From: Chromatiaceae bacterium
GTDB lineage: Bacteria > Pseudomonadota > Gammaproteobacteria > Chromatiales > Chromatiaceae
Assembly (NCBI GenBank): GCA_024235395.1
Contig: JACKMK010000002.1
Coordinates: forward strand, 992,001-1,056,000
Length of the DNA stretch: 64,000 bases
Direction of reading: 5' to 3'
How positions within the stretch are numbered: the first letter of the stretch is position 1; each line of letters starts with the position of its first letter. The translations under genes and the position numbers were made by a program. The notes under the pieces are model-generated. The model saw only the letters and a list, made by a program, of their open reading frames with translations. It made no database searches and had not been told where the DNA came from. This document shows, piece by piece, positions 53,302 through 63,339 of this stretch.

Positions 53302-56132
53302 TACAACCTCCGGATCTTCTCGGCCTGGGCCGAGAGGTCGGCGAGCGCGGCCTTGTCCTGATCGAGTTTGTCGCGTTGCTTCTGCACGACCTCGGCCGGG
53401 GCCTTGTCGACGAAGTTCGGGTTCTGCAGTTTCTTCTCGCTGCGCTCGATGTCCTGCCGGTAGCGGCCGATCTCCTTGTCGAGCCGCGCCAGTTCGGCGT
53501 CCTTGTCGATCAGCCCGGCGAGCGGGATCAGGATCTTCATGTTCCCGACCAACGCGGTGGCCGATTCCGGGCCGGCGTCGCCGGGCTCGAGCACGGTGAT
53601 CGACTCGGTACGCGCGAGGAAATCGAGAAAAGCGCGGTGCTGCGTCGCGTTCTTTCGATCCTGCTCGCTGCTGTCGGCAAGCAACACCGGCACCGGCCTG
53701 CCGGGAGCGATGTTCATCTCACCCTTGATCTTGCGGATGCCGAGGATGAACTGCATCACCCATTGCATCTCTGCCTCCGCCGCCTCGTCGACCAGCGGTG
53801 CACGGTGCCTGGGGAAGGGCTGCAGCATGATGCTGTCCACGTCGCCACCGTCGGACTTGCCGGCCAGCGGCGCCACGCGCTGCCAGATCTCTTCGGTGAT
53901 GAACGGCATGATCGGGTGGGTCAGGCGCAACAACGATTCGAGGACCCGCACCAGGGTACGCCGCGTACCGCGCTTCGCGGCCGCGCCGGCCTGTTCGTTG
54001 TTGAGCACCGGTTTGCACAGCTCGAGGTACCAGTCGCAGTACTCGTTCCAGGTGAACTCGTAGATTGCCTGCGCGGCCTGGTCGAAACGATAGCCCTCGA
54101 TCGCGTCACTGACCGCCTGCTTGGTCTTCTGCAGGCGCGACAGGATCCAGCGATCGGCGAGCGAGCGTTCGATCGCATCGTCTTCCAGCCCGCAGTCCCG
54201 ACCTTCGGTATTGATCAGCACGAAGCGCGACGCGTTCCAGAGCTTGTTGCAGAAGTTGCGGTAGCCCTCGATGCGCCCCATGTCGAACTTGATGTCGCGC
54301 CCGGTCGCCGCCAACGCGGCGAAGGTGAAGCGCAGCGCGTCGGTGCCGAAGCTGGGAATGCCCTCGGGAAACTCCTTGTGTGTCTGCTTGTCGATCTTCG
54401 CTGCCAGCTGCGGTTGCATCATGCCGCTGGTGCGCTTGGCGACCAGTTCCTCGAGCCCGATGCCGTCGATCAGATCGATGGGATCCAGCACGTTGCCCTT
54501 CGACTTGGACATCTTCTGTCCCTGGGAGTCGCGGACCAGACCGTGGACGTAGACCTCGTGGAAGGGTACGTCGTCCATAAACTTGATGCCCATCATGATC
54601 ATCCGCGCAACCCAGAAGAAAATGATGTCGAACCCGGTGACCAGCACGCTGGTCGGGTAGAACTGGCCGAGGCGATCGGTCCGTTCGGGCCAGCCGAGCG
54701 TCGAGAAAGGCCATAGCGCGGAACTGAACCAGGTATCGAGTACGTCTTCGTCCTGGGTCAGCGGATAGTCGGCGGCGAGCTTGTGCCGGGTCCGGATCTC
54801 GGTCTCGTTGCGACCGACGTAGACGTTGCCCTCCGCGTCATACCACGCCGGGATCCGGTGCCCCCACCATATCTGCCGGCTGATGCACCAGTCCTGGATG
54901 TTGCGCATCCACTCGTAATAGGTGTTCTTCCAGTTGTCCGGAACGAAACGAATCCTGCCGGTCTCGACCGCCTCGATCGCCGGTCTGGCCAGGGGCTCGA
55001 CCTTGACGTACCACTGGTCGGTGAGAAAGGGTTCGATCACGGCCCCGGAACGATCGCCCCGCGGCACCATCAGCTTGTGATCGACGATCTTTTCGAGCAG
55101 GCCCTGGGCCTCGAGGTCGGCGACGATCTGCTTGCGGGCCGCGTAGCGGTCCAGGCCGGCATATTGGGGCGGAATCAATTGGTCTTCGCCGTCCTCGTTG
55201 GCGCGCACGGCCGCATCGATCGTGAAGATGTTGATCAGTCCGCCATGGACCTGTTTGCTGATCGGCGTCTCGTCGCGATGCCGCAGCCAGACGGCGTAGT
55301 CGTTGAAATCGTGGGCCGGGGTGATCTTGACGCAACCGGTGCCGAATTCCGGGTCGGCGTGTTCGTCGGCGATGATGGGGATCCGCCGTCCGGTCAGCGG
55401 CAGCTCGACCAGCTCTCCGATCAGGTGCCTGTAGCGTGCATCGTCCGGGTTCACCGCGACCGCGCAGTCGCCGAGCATCGTCTCGGGGCGGGTCGTGGAG
55501 ACGACCAGGTGGCCCTTGCCGTTGCTCAAGGGATAACGCATGTGCCACATGCTGCCGGCCTCTTCCTCGGAGATGACCTCGAGGTCGGATACCGCGGTAT
55601 GCAGTTTGGGGTCCCAGTTCACCAGGCGCTTGCCGCGGTAGATCAGTCCCTCTTCGTAGAGGCGAATGAACACCTCCTGGACCGCCTCCGACAGGCCCTC
55701 ATCCATCGTGAACCGTTCGTGGCGCCAGTCGAGCGACGAGCCGAGTCGGCGCAACTGACGGGTGATGTTGCCACCGGACTCCGCCTTCCACTCCCAGACA
55801 CGCTCGATGAACCGCGCACGGCCGAGATCGTGACGGGTCTGGCCAGCCGCCTCGAGCTGGCGTTCGACCACCATCTGGGTCGCTATCCCGGCATGGTCGG
55901 TGCCGGGCTGCCACAGGGTCGGGCGACCGCGCATCCGGTTGAAGCGGATCAGCGTGTCCATCACCGTGTTGTTGAAGCCATGCCCCATGTGCAGGTTGCC
56001 GGTGACGTTGGGGGGCGGAATCATGATGCAATAGGGCTTGCCGTCGCCGGTCCCGGGTTCGAACCAGCCGCGGTCCTCCCAGGTCTGATACCAGCGTTGT
56101 TCGATGGCGTGTGGGTCGTAAGTCTTGTCCAT
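53301..56132 (-). CDS. valS: Valyl-tRNA synthetase
   Basis: The 943-residue class I synthetase has the HIGH motif as HMGH at 48-51 (PPPNVTGNLHMGH), an editing CP1 domain, and KMSKS at 540-544. The C-terminal anticodon domain and a coiled-coil arm (DAELARLDKEIGRYRQDIER) complete the typical ValS architecture. The start MDKTYDPHAIEQRWYQ is canonical. A -10-like TATACT (56176-56171) lies upstream without a clear -35. It is divergent from pcnB. Confidence 0.97.
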   Translation of the reverse strand: MDKTYDPHAIEQRWYQTWEDRGWFEPGTGDGKPYCIMIPPPNVTGNLHMGHGFNNTVMDTLIRFNRMRGRPTLWQPGTDHAGIATQMVVERQLEAAGQTRHDLGRARFIERVWEWKAESGGNITRQLRRLGSSLDWRHERFTMDEGLSEAVQEVFIRLYEEGLIYRGKRLVNWDPKLHTAVSDLEVISEEEAGSMWHMRYPLSNGKGHLVVSTTRPETMLGDCAVAVNPDDARYRHLIGELVELPLTGRRIPIIADEHADPEFGTGCVKITPAHDFNDYAVWLRHRDETPISKQVHGGLINIFTIDAAVRANEDGEDQLIPPQYAGLDRYAARKQIVADLEAQGLLEKIVDHKLMVPRGDRSGAVIEPFLTDQWYVKVEPLARPAIEAVETGRIRFVPDNWKNTYYEWMRNIQDWCISRQIWWGHRIPAWYDAEGNVYVGRNETEIRTRHKLAADYPLTQDEDVLDTWFSSALWPFSTLGWPERTDRLGQFYPTSVLVTGFDIIFFWVARMIMMGIKFMDDVPFHEVYVHGLVRDSQGQKMSKSKGNVLDPIDLIDGIGLEELVAKRTSGMMQPQLAAKIDKQTHKEFPEGIPSFGTDALRFTFAALAATGRDIKFDMGRIEGYRNFCNKLWNASRFVLINTEGRDCGLEDDAIERSLADRWILSRLQKTKQAVSDAIEGYRFDQAAQAIYEFTWNEYCDWYLELCKPVLNNEQAGAAAKRGTRRTLVRVLESLLRLTHPIMPFITEEIWQRVAPLAGKSDGGDVDSIMLQPFPRHRAPLVDEAAEAEMQWVMQFILGIRKIKGEMNIAPGRPVPVLLADSSEQDRKNATQHRAFLDFLARTESITVLEPGDAGPESATALVGNMKILIPLAGLIDKDAELARLDKEIGRYRQDIERSEKKLQNPNFVDKAPAEVVQKQRDKLDQDKAALADLSAQAEKIRRL

Positions 56133-56317
56133 TGGTCGGTGTCCGGCAGGGCGGCTGGCAAAAAATCACAGTATACCGATTTGCCTGCGCGCTCGGCGCA
56201 CTCGCGCAGGCCAGCTGTGTCGCGGCGGATGGGGGCGGCGGGGCGTGACACTGATCGTGGGGTGTGTGCAGTGCTATGATAGCGGCCACCCAGTCGCCAA
56301 CAGCCCGGTAACCCGTC

Positions 56318-57616
56318 ATTACCCAACCCGTCGTCATCCCCCGCGATCAGCACACGATCTCGCGTGCCAACATCTCGCCGAATGCGTTGAAAGTGCTCTA
56401 CCGCCTGAAAGCGGAGGGGTTTGCCGCGCATCTGGTCGGTGGCGGTGTCCGTGACCTCCTGCTTGGGCGCGAGCCGAAGGACTTCGACGTTGCGACGGAC
56501 GCGCGTCCCGAACAGGTGCGCGAGGTGTTCCGCAACTGCCGACTGATCGGACGCCGATTCCGACTCGCGCACGTGCATTTCGGCCAGGAGATCATCGAGG
56601 TCGCCACCTTCCGGGCCGGCCAGGACGGCGAGGAAAACGGCAATCACCAGACCGACGAGGGCATGCTGCTGCGCGACAACGTCTACGGCACGATCGAACA
56701 GGACGCGCTGCGTCGCGATTTCACCGTCAACGCGCTGTACTACAACATCGCGGATTTCTCGATCATCGACTACGCCGGCGGTGTCGAGGATCTGCAAGCC
56801 GGGGTATTGCGTCTGCTCGGCGACCCCGAGACCCGTTATCGCGAGGACCCGGTGCGCATGCTCCGCGCGGTGCGCTTCGCCGCCAAGCTCGGCTTCCGGA
56901 TCGATGACGCGACGGCGGAGCCGATCGTCGACCTGGCGTCGCTGCTGGGTGATATCCCACCCGCCCGACTGTTCGAAGAGATCCAGAAGCTGTTCCTGTA
57001 CGGCACTGCGGTCGGCGGATTCGAGAAGCTGCGTCAATACGGCCTGTTCGCCCACCTGTTTCCGGCCACCGAGGGATGCCTGGCGCAGCTCGAACACGAG
57101 TTTCCACTGACGCTGGTACTGAAGGGCCTGGAGAATACCGACCAGCGCCTGCGCGAGGGCAAGTCGGTGACACCGGCGTTCCTGTTTGCAGTGCTGTTGT
57201 GGGAACCCGTCCGGCAGCGGGCGGAACGCCTCCAGGCGGGTGGCGAGGCACCCTACCAGGCGATCTCTCAGGCCGCGGCCGAGGTCGTCGCGCGGCAACT
57301 CGAGCGGATCGCCCTGCCGCGCCGTTTCAGTACGCCGATGCAGGAGATCTGGACGCTGCAACCGCGTTTCAACCAGACGCGGGGCAAGCGGCCACAGCGC
57401 CTGATGGCGCATCCGCGGTTCCGTGCGGCCTACGATTTCCTGTTGTTGCGCGCGGCGGCCGGCGAGGCGGACGCCGACCTAGCGGCATGGTGGACCGCAC
57501 TGCAGGGCGAGGGTGGGGGCGAGTTGCCGCCGCCCGACAAGCCGACGGCACGTCGGCGCAGCCGACGCGGTCGACGCGGGCGGCGGCGCAGCAAGGAAGC
57601 GGCGACCGAGGAATGA
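56318..57616 (+). CDS. pcnB: Poly(A) polymerase I, probable ATT start
   Basis: The 432-residue class II nucleotidyltransferase adds poly(A) tails to RNA, promoting decay. The catalytic motif is LVGGGVRDLLLG with DFDVAT, followed by RRDFTVNALYYN and a basic C-terminus (RRRSRRGRRGRRRSKE). Homology to E. coli PcnB continues upstream of any ATG/GTG/TTG through VIPRDQHTISRANISPNALK, while an in-frame stop lies at 56309-56311. The only plausible start codon between is ATT 56318. E. coli pcnB is known to start with AUU, so this is likely conserved. A -10-like TATGAT lies at 56275-56280. Its end overlaps folK by four bases. Confidence 0.92.
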   Translation: MTQPVVIPRDQHTISRANISPNALKVLYRLKAEGFAAHLVGGGVRDLLLGREPKDFDVATDARPEQVREVFRNCRLIGRRFRLAHVHFGQEIIEVATFRAGQDGEENGNHQTDEGMLLRDNVYGTIEQDALRRDFTVNALYYNIADFSIIDYAGGVEDLQAGVLRLLGDPETRYREDPVRMLRAVRFAAKLGFRIDDATAEPIVDLASLLGDIPPARLFEEIQKLFLYGTAVGGFEKLRQYGLFAHLFPATEGCLAQLEHEFPLTLVLKGLENTDQRLREGKSVTPAFLFAVLLWEPVRQRAERLQAGGEAPYQAISQAAAEVVARQLERIALPRRFSTPMQEIWTLQPRFNQTRGKRPQRLMAHPRFRAAYDFLLLRAAAGEADADLAAWWTALQGEGGGELPPPDKPTARRRSRRGRRGRRRSKEAATEE

Positions 57617-58119
57617 GCAGCGCCACGGTCCTTGCGTTCGTCGGCCTGGGCAGCAACCTCGACCGACCGCAGCGCCAGGTCCTCGATGCCCTCGCGGAAC
57701 TCGACGATATGCCGCAGTCGCACCTGTTGCGTCATTCGAGCCTGTATCGCTCGGCACCACTCGGTCCCGCCGGACAACCGGATTACATCAACGCGGTCGC
57801 CGCGGTCGAGACCCGTCTCGCGCCGTCTGAACTGCTCGATGCGCTACAGGCCGTGGAACAACGGCATGGCCGTGTGCGCGGTGTGCACTGGGGGCCGCGC
57901 ACGCTGGATCTGGATATCCTGACATACGGCAGTGCGCGTATCCGCACCGATCGCCTGGTCGTGCCGCATCCTCAGCTGCAGCACCGTGCGTTCGTGCTGA
58001 TACCGCTGCACGAGATCGCGCCGGATCTCCGGATCCCCGGGCTGGGGACACTGCACGACCTGCTGGAGGGTGTTTCGATGGAGGACCTGCACGTGATCGA
58101 TGGTGCCGAAGATGCCTGA
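57613..58119 (+). CDS. folK: 2-amino-4-hydroxy-6-hydroxymethyldihydropteridine diphosphokinase
   Basis: The 168-residue enzyme pyrophosphorylates the pterin precursor of folate with ATP. GLGSNLDRPQRQ (N-terminal substrate loop), SSLYRSAPLGPAGQPDYINA and the signature GPRTLDLDILTYG plus VPHPQLQHRAFVLIPL are all present. ATG 57613 overlaps the pcnB stop (ATGA). The downstream kinase gene overlaps its end by eight bases, so the operon is tightly packed. Confidence 0.95.
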   Translation: MSSATVLAFVGLGSNLDRPQRQVLDALAELDDMPQSHLLRHSSLYRSAPLGPAGQPDYINAVAAVETRLAPSELLDALQAVEQRHGRVRGVHWGPRTLDLDILTYGSARIRTDRLVVPHPQLQHRAFVLIPLHEIAPDLRIPGLGTLHDLLEGVSMEDLHVIDGAEDA

Positions 58120-58774
58120 GCAGCGCCAATCGCCGCCGGAATTCATCGTTGTCGAGGGACCGATCGGCGTCGGCAAGACCAGCCTGGTACGGCGCCTGAC
58201 GGAGACGCTCGGCTACGCGAGCCTGTTCGAATGCGCCGAGGACAATCCGTTCCTCGCACGCTTCTACGACGATCCGCTTGCCGCGGCGTTTCCGGCCCAG
58301 CTGCATTTCCTGTTTCAGCGCAGCCGGCAGCTCGAACAGTTGCGCCAGCGCGACCTGTTCAACAGCCACCTGGTCGCCGATTTCATGTTTGCCAAAGACC
58401 GTCTGTTTGCCGAACTGAACCTGCAGCCGGAGGAACTGGCACTCTATGACGAGGTGTACGCTCGCCTTGAGATGCAGGCACCCAGACCGGATCTGATCCT
58501 CTACCTGCAGGCGCCGGTCGATGAGTTGATGCAGCGCGTCCGACGGCGCAACCGGACGATGGAGAACAGCCTCGCACCCGACTACCTGGCACGCCTGTCG
58601 GAAGCGTATGCACGTTATTTTTATTATTACGATGCCTCCCCCGTCCTTATCGTGGACACCGCGGAACTCAACCTGGTCGATTCGGAGTCCGACTACCAGG
58701 AACTGCTGTGCGCCATCACTCGAAGATTCACCGGCAAGTCCTATTTCAACCCGACACCGCTAGCGATAAACTGA
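58112..58774 (+). CDS. Deoxynucleoside kinase family protein
   Basis: The 220-residue protein belongs to the deoxyadenosine/deoxyguanosine kinase family: P-loop EGPIGVGKTSL near residue 14, DNPFLARFYDD, DLILYLQAPVDELMQRVRRR and the lid R-rich segment. It phosphorylates deoxynucleosides; the exact base is uncertain. ATG 58112 lies inside the folK end; ATG 58100 is the alternative start. A gene of this kind between folK and panB is common in gammaproteobacteria. Confidence 0.85.
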   Translation: MPEQRQSPPEFIVVEGPIGVGKTSLVRRLTETLGYASLFECAEDNPFLARFYDDPLAAAFPAQLHFLFQRSRQLEQLRQRDLFNSHLVADFMFAKDRLFAELNLQPEELALYDEVYARLEMQAPRPDLILYLQAPVDELMQRVRRRNRTMENSLAPDYLARLSEAYARYFYYYDASPVLIVDTAELNLVDSESDYQELLCAITRRFTGKSYFNPTPLAIN

Positions 58775-58818
58775 ATCCGGATCGGCTCCGCCAGCCGAGC
58801 GGCCGCGCAGGAGGAGAG

Positions 58819-59616
58819 GTGGGAAAGGTCACGATAACAACCCTCAATCGTATGAAAGCGGCCGGCGAGAAGATCGCGGTCGTCACCAGCTACGACGCCA
58901 GTTTCACCCAGCTCATCGAACATGCCGGCATGGATGTGATCCTGGTCGGCGATTCGCTCGGCATGGTGATCCAGGGACACGAAAGCACGCTGCCGGTGAC
59001 CGTGGATGACATGGTCTACCATACGGCGAACGTTGCGCGCACCAGCGAGCGTGCGTTGATCATCGCGGACATGCCCTTCATGAGCCATGGCACGCCGGAA
59101 CAGGCGCTGCACACGGCGGGTCGGTTGATGAAGGAAGGCGGTGCCCACATGGTGAAGATCGAAGGTGGTGCGCCACAGGTCGACACCGTGCGTCACATGA
59201 CCGCGCGCGCGGTGCCGGTCTGCGGGCATCTCGGGCTCACGCCGCAGTCGATCCATCAGATCGGCGCCTATCGGATACAGGGGCGCGGTGAGCACGAGGC
59301 GGAACGTATCCTCAAGGACGCCGTGGCGTTGCAGGAGGCCGGGGCGCAGATGCTGGTGTTGGAATGCGTGCCGGCGATACTGGCAGCCGAGATCACCAAG
59401 GCCGTGGATGTACCGGTGATCGGCATAGGTGCCGGTGGCGAGACAGACGGTCAGGTCCTGGTGCTGTACGACATGCTCGGCCTCACGATGCATGGAACAC
59501 CGAGTTTCGTGCGGGATTTCCTCGCCGAAAACGGTAACGTCAAGGCGGCACTGGGTGCCTATGTGAATGCCGTCAAAGACGGCAGCTACCCGTCCACCGA
59601 GCATATCCTGGCGTGA
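58819..59616 (+). CDS. panB: 3-methyl-2-oxobutanoate hydroxymethyltransferase
   Basis: The 265-residue TIM-barrel enzyme makes ketopantoate from ketoisovalerate and methylene-tetrahydrofolate, the first step to pantothenate and CoA. VVTSYDASFTQLIEHAGMDV, LVGDSLGMVIQGHESTLPVT and VKIEGG are family motifs; the metal ligands D/D and catalytic E are in GDSLG and LECVP. GTG 58819 is chosen because GGAGGAGAG lies immediately upstream. Its stop overlaps the panC GTG (GTGA). Confidence 0.95.
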   Translation: MGKVTITTLNRMKAAGEKIAVVTSYDASFTQLIEHAGMDVILVGDSLGMVIQGHESTLPVTVDDMVYHTANVARTSERALIIADMPFMSHGTPEQALHTAGRLMKEGGAHMVKIEGGAPQVDTVRHMTARAVPVCGHLGLTPQSIHQIGAYRIQGRGEHEAERILKDAVALQEAGAQMLVLECVPAILAAEITKAVDVPVIGIGAGGETDGQVLVLYDMLGLTMHGTPSFVRDFLAENGNVKAALGAYVNAVKDGSYPSTEHILA

Positions 59617-60458
59617 ACACGGTCGCTGAGCTGGGCGAGCTGCGCGCGCAGGTGGATGCCTGGCGGCGTGGCGGCAATGTCGCATTCGTGCCGACCATGG
59701 GCAACCTGCACGAGGGTCATCTGTCCCTGGTCCGCGCCGCCCGCCTGCTCGCGGACCGGGTCGTGGTGAGCATCTTCGTCAATCCGCTTCAATTCGGCGC
59801 CGGCGAAGATTTCGCGAACTATCCGCGGACGCTCGATAACGACACGGCGATGCTCGAAGGCGAGGGCACGGATCTGCTGTTCGCGCCTCCGGTCGCGGTC
59901 ATGTATCCCAAGCCACAGGCGCAGCAGACCCGGGTCGAGGTGCCCGAACTCTCCGACCTGCTGTGCGGCGCCTATCGGCCCGGACACTTCGTCGGAGTCG
60001 CCACCGTGGTGTGCAAGTTGTTCAACATGGTGCAGCCGGACGTCGCACTGTTCGGCAAAAAGGACTATCAGCAGCTGATGGTGATCCGCCGCATGGTCGA
60101 CGACCTCGCAATGCCGGTCAGGGTGGTGGGTGTGGACACGGTGCGCGAAGCGGACGGCCTGGCGATGAGTTCACGCAACGGTTATCTGACGGCGGAGCAG
60201 CGCGCCACCGCCCCCGTACTGTTTCGTGTGCTCAGCGGTTTGGCCGGCAAACTGCGCGAAGGCGGCGACGACGTCGTGGCGCTGCAGGCACAGGCGACAC
60301 GTGAACTCGACGAAAGCGGCTTTACGACCGATTACGTCGCGATCCGGCGTGCGGCGGACCTGCAGGAGCCGGAGCCAGGCGAGCCAAATCTCGTGATATT
60401 GGCTGCGGCCTACCTCGGCAAGGCGCGCCTGATCGACAACATCGAAGTCACGCGCTGA
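59613..60458 (+). CDS. panC: Pantothenate synthetase
   Basis: The 281-residue enzyme condenses pantoate and beta-alanine with ATP. The HIGH-like PTMGNLHEGHLSLVRAA, VSIFVNPLQFGAGEDF, GVATVVCKLFNMVQPD, FGKKDYQQL and MSSRNGYL motifs are all present. It starts at GTG 59613, overlapping panB by four bases. panD is not in the window. Confidence 0.96.
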   Translation: MNTVAELGELRAQVDAWRRGGNVAFVPTMGNLHEGHLSLVRAARLLADRVVVSIFVNPLQFGAGEDFANYPRTLDNDTAMLEGEGTDLLFAPPVAVMYPKPQAQQTRVEVPELSDLLCGAYRPGHFVGVATVVCKLFNMVQPDVALFGKKDYQQLMVIRRMVDDLAMPVRVVGVDTVREADGLAMSSRNGYLTAEQRATAPVLFRVLSGLAGKLREGGDDVVALQAQATRELDESGFTTDYVAIRRAADLQEPEPGEPNLVILAAAYLGKARLIDNIEVTR

Positions 60459-60463
60459 ATCGT

Positions 60464-60487
60464 GGTCGGGGCAAGCGTCTCCCGACC
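60464..60487. other. Hairpin between convergent panC and ppc
   Basis: GGTCGGG (60464-60470) pairs with CCCGACC (60481-60487) around a ten-base loop in the 61-base gap between the ends of panC and ppc. No T tract on either strand, so it could be a weak bidirectional terminator only. Confidence 0.35.
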
Positions 60488-60519
60488 GGTTCCCACCTGT
60501 TCCCGATGACCTGCCCCGG

Positions 60520-63339
60520 TCAGCCCGTGTTGCGCATGCCGGCGGCAATCGCGTTGATCGAGCGCAGCAGTGGGTCGAGGCTCGCCTCCCGGTCGACATC
60601 GCGCGTCTCGGGGCTGCGGTAGCGCTGCAGCAGTTCGAGCTGGATGTGGTTCAGCGGATCGAGGTAGGGGTCACGCCTGCCCAGTGAAGTCTTCAACAGG
60701 GGGTTGTCATCGAGCAGCTCGTCGATCCCGGTGATCCGGCGGATCCACTTCTCGGTACGCAGGTACTCCGCTTCAATCATGCCGAACACCGTGTCGCGAA
60801 TCCTGGGATCGGTGCACAACTCGGCGTATTCGCGTGCGATGTCCATGCGCGATTTGACCAGCGCCATCTGTGTGTTGCTCAGCAGCGCGCGAAAGAACGG
60901 CCACTCGCGGTACATCTGGCGCAGTGTCCTGAGACGCTTCTTCTGGTCCTTGCAACAGAACTCGAGGGCACTGCCGAGTCCGTACCAGGCCGGCAGCGTC
61001 TGGCGTGCCTGCGCCCAACCGAACACCCATGCAATCGCCCTCACCGACGACTTGGAAAGGTCGCCCTTGGCGCGGTGTGACGGTCGTGACCCGATGTTCA
61101 GCATGCCGATCTCGGCGACCGGCGTGGCCTGATAGAAGTAGTCGAGGAATCCCGGTGTCTGTTCGGTCAGATCCCGATAAGCCGCCTCTCCGGTCTCGGC
61201 CAGCACGCGCATGCTGTCGTGGAAGCTATCGTCGTCGGGCGCGACATCGCGGATCAGACCGACACTCGCGCTGATCACGCCGGTCAGTCCCATCGTCAGT
61301 TCATAGATCGCCGTCTCGCGGTTGCTGTACTTGTATGAGAGTACCTCACCCTGTTCAGTGAACTTGATCTGTCCGAGCAGGGTGCCGGCGGGTTGCGCGC
61401 GGATCGCGTCGTGCGTCGGTCCGCCACCACGGCCGATGGTGCCGCCGCGACCGTGGAACAGGCGGATGTGGATGCCGCGTGCCTTGCCCAGTGCGATCAC
61501 CCGCTGTTGGGCCTGGTACAGCAGCCAGGCGGAGGCAACGATACCGCCGTCTTTCGCCGAGTCGGAGTAACCCAGCATCACTTCCTGCAGGGTACCGTGG
61601 TGCTGCAAAAGCCGCCGATACACCCGGTTGTCGAGCAACTGTGAGATCACCGGCTCGATCCGCGAGAGGTCATGAATGGTCTCGAACAGCGGCGATACCC
61701 CGATCCGGCAGACGAACAGGTCGCCCTGTTGTCCGCACAATCGGCACAGACTGGCGAGGAACATCACATGCATCACATCAGACGCCTGGTGTGCCATCGA
61801 GATCACGTAGCGTCCGATCGTGCGTGGACTGATCACCTGCTGCATTTCATCGACGACGTCCAGTACCCGAAGTACTTCCTGGGTCATCTCGGAAAGCCGC
61901 TCACGATCAGTCAAGACCGGCGGGCCTTCGATCAGCCGACCGAGCAATTCCAGGCGCTGCGTTTCATCCAGCGCGGCGTAGTCCTGTTCGATCCCGAGGT
62001 GAGCAAGGATCTCAGCAACCGCATCGGTGTGCACGGCCGACTCCTGGCGCACATCGAGCCGTGCCAGGTAGAACCCGAAGGTGCGCACCAGGCGGATCAG
62101 ATCCAGCAACTCGGCATTGGCCGCATCGGCGTCGCCATGGCTGACCAGCGAATCGCGCATCAGCACCAGGTCGCGCAGAAAATCGTCCTCGCTGCGATAG
62201 CCATCCGGGTCCTCGGTCAGCGGCTCGCCGTCCAGCCGCGCCTTGGCGCGTTGCATCGTCTGGCGCAGGCGCAGGCCCGTGATATACAGCTTGCGCCGAT
62301 AGGGCTCTTCGGGGAAACGCGCCGGCCACTCCTGGTCGAACAAAGCGCGGTACTCGTCGTCCTCGCGCAGACCCGCCTGAAACGCCGGCGACGGCGTGCA
62401 GAAATCCTGCGACTGCGTGAGAATCCCGATCAGGCCCTCGACGCGTTCGACGTAGGCACGCAGGATCGTCAGGTGTTGAGTAAGGATGGCCTCGTGCGTG
62501 GTCTGTGCGGTGACGTTCGGATTGCCGTCGCGGTCGCCACCGATCCAGCTGCCGAATCGGATCATCGCCGGCAGGTCGATGCCACGAAAATCCGGGTGGC
62601 TCTGGTAGGCGCGACGTATGGCACCATCCATCCGGCGATAGACCACCGGGATGGCATCGAACAGCGCCTCACGGAAGTGATGCATCCCCATGCGGATCTC
62701 GTGGCGCACGTCCGGGCGTGAGGGGCGCACCTCGTTGGTCTTCCACAATGCCTGAATGTGGGTATGCAGGTCGCGCGTGTACCGCTCGGTGTGATCGATC
62801 GACGTCGGCGGTGCATCGAGCGCGTCGTTGCTCTCGAAGATGCGGCGGATCTGCAGCATGATCGCACGTCTCTTGGATTCGGTCGGATGCGCGGTGAAAA
62901 CCGGCATGTAGCGGATCTCTTCGAACAGATCCTGCAACTCGTCGGGTTCGACGCCGAGGCGGCGCAGATCTCGCAGGCAGGCATCGAAGGAACCTTTCCA
63001 CAGCACGCCGCCCTTGGCCGCAATCCGCCGTCGTTGCCTGTGCTGAAAGCTCTCCTCTGCGGTATTGACCAGCTGGAAATAGATGCTGAATGCCCGAATG
63101 ACCGGTCGCAAGGCATCGGGCGACAGCTTGCCGATCAGGCGTTTCAGCCTTTCGAGGCGAACGGGATCGGGGTGCTCGCGCAGCTGGATGAATCCCTTGC
63201 GCAGGCGTTCGATATTGCGCAGCACTTCGCCGCCGGCCTGGCTGCTGATGACATCGCCGAGCAGTCGCCCGAAAAGTTTGACCCGACTGCGCAGGGTCCG
63301 GTCATGTTTGACGCAGGCGTCGACGAATGGGTCGCTCAA
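60520..63339 (-). CDS. ppc: Phosphoenolpyruvate carboxylase
   Basis: The 939-residue anaplerotic enzyme carboxylates PEP to oxaloacetate. The catalytic histidine is in VFTAHPTESKRRAI, and the glycine loop GRGGTIGRGGGPTHDAI, GSWIGGDRDGNPNV and the C-terminal end MRNTG are diagnostic. No ATG fits: TTG 63339 (MSDPFVDACVKHD), with GGAG nine bases before, is preferred; a GTG at 63402 would add unrelated residues. Slightly longer than the E. coli enzyme (883). Confidence 0.94.
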   Translation of the reverse strand: MSDPFVDACVKHDRTLRSRVKLFGRLLGDVISSQAGGEVLRNIERLRKGFIQLREHPDPVRLERLKRLIGKLSPDALRPVIRAFSIYFQLVNTAEESFQHRQRRRIAAKGGVLWKGSFDACLRDLRRLGVEPDELQDLFEEIRYMPVFTAHPTESKRRAIMLQIRRIFESNDALDAPPTSIDHTERYTRDLHTHIQALWKTNEVRPSRPDVRHEIRMGMHHFREALFDAIPVVYRRMDGAIRRAYQSHPDFRGIDLPAMIRFGSWIGGDRDGNPNVTAQTTHEAILTQHLTILRAYVERVEGLIGILTQSQDFCTPSPAFQAGLREDDEYRALFDQEWPARFPEEPYRRKLYITGLRLRQTMQRAKARLDGEPLTEDPDGYRSEDDFLRDLVLMRDSLVSHGDADAANAELLDLIRLVRTFGFYLARLDVRQESAVHTDAVAEILAHLGIEQDYAALDETQRLELLGRLIEGPPVLTDRERLSEMTQEVLRVLDVVDEMQQVISPRTIGRYVISMAHQASDVMHVMFLASLCRLCGQQGDLFVCRIGVSPLFETIHDLSRIEPVISQLLDNRVYRRLLQHHGTLQEVMLGYSDSAKDGGIVASAWLLYQAQQRVIALGKARGIHIRLFHGRGGTIGRGGGPTHDAIRAQPAGTLLGQIKFTEQGEVLSYKYSNRETAIYELTMGLTGVISASVGLIRDVAPDDDSFHDSMRVLAETGEAAYRDLTEQTPGFLDYFYQATPVAEIGMLNIGSRPSHRAKGDLSKSSVRAIAWVFGWAQARQTLPAWYGLGSALEFCCKDQKKRLRTLRQMYREWPFFRALLSNTQMALVKSRMDIAREYAELCTDPRIRDTVFGMIEAEYLRTEKWIRRITGIDELLDDNPLLKTSLGRRDPYLDPLNHIQLELLQRYRSPETRDVDREASLDPLLRSINAIAAGMRNTG

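Noticed and set aside
54783..56279. Long plus-strand open frame opposite valS
   Set aside because: Antisense shadow of the valS N-terminal half.
61672..62721. Plus-strand open frame opposite ppc
   Set aside because: Antisense to ppc, with His/Gln/Asp-rich shadow composition.
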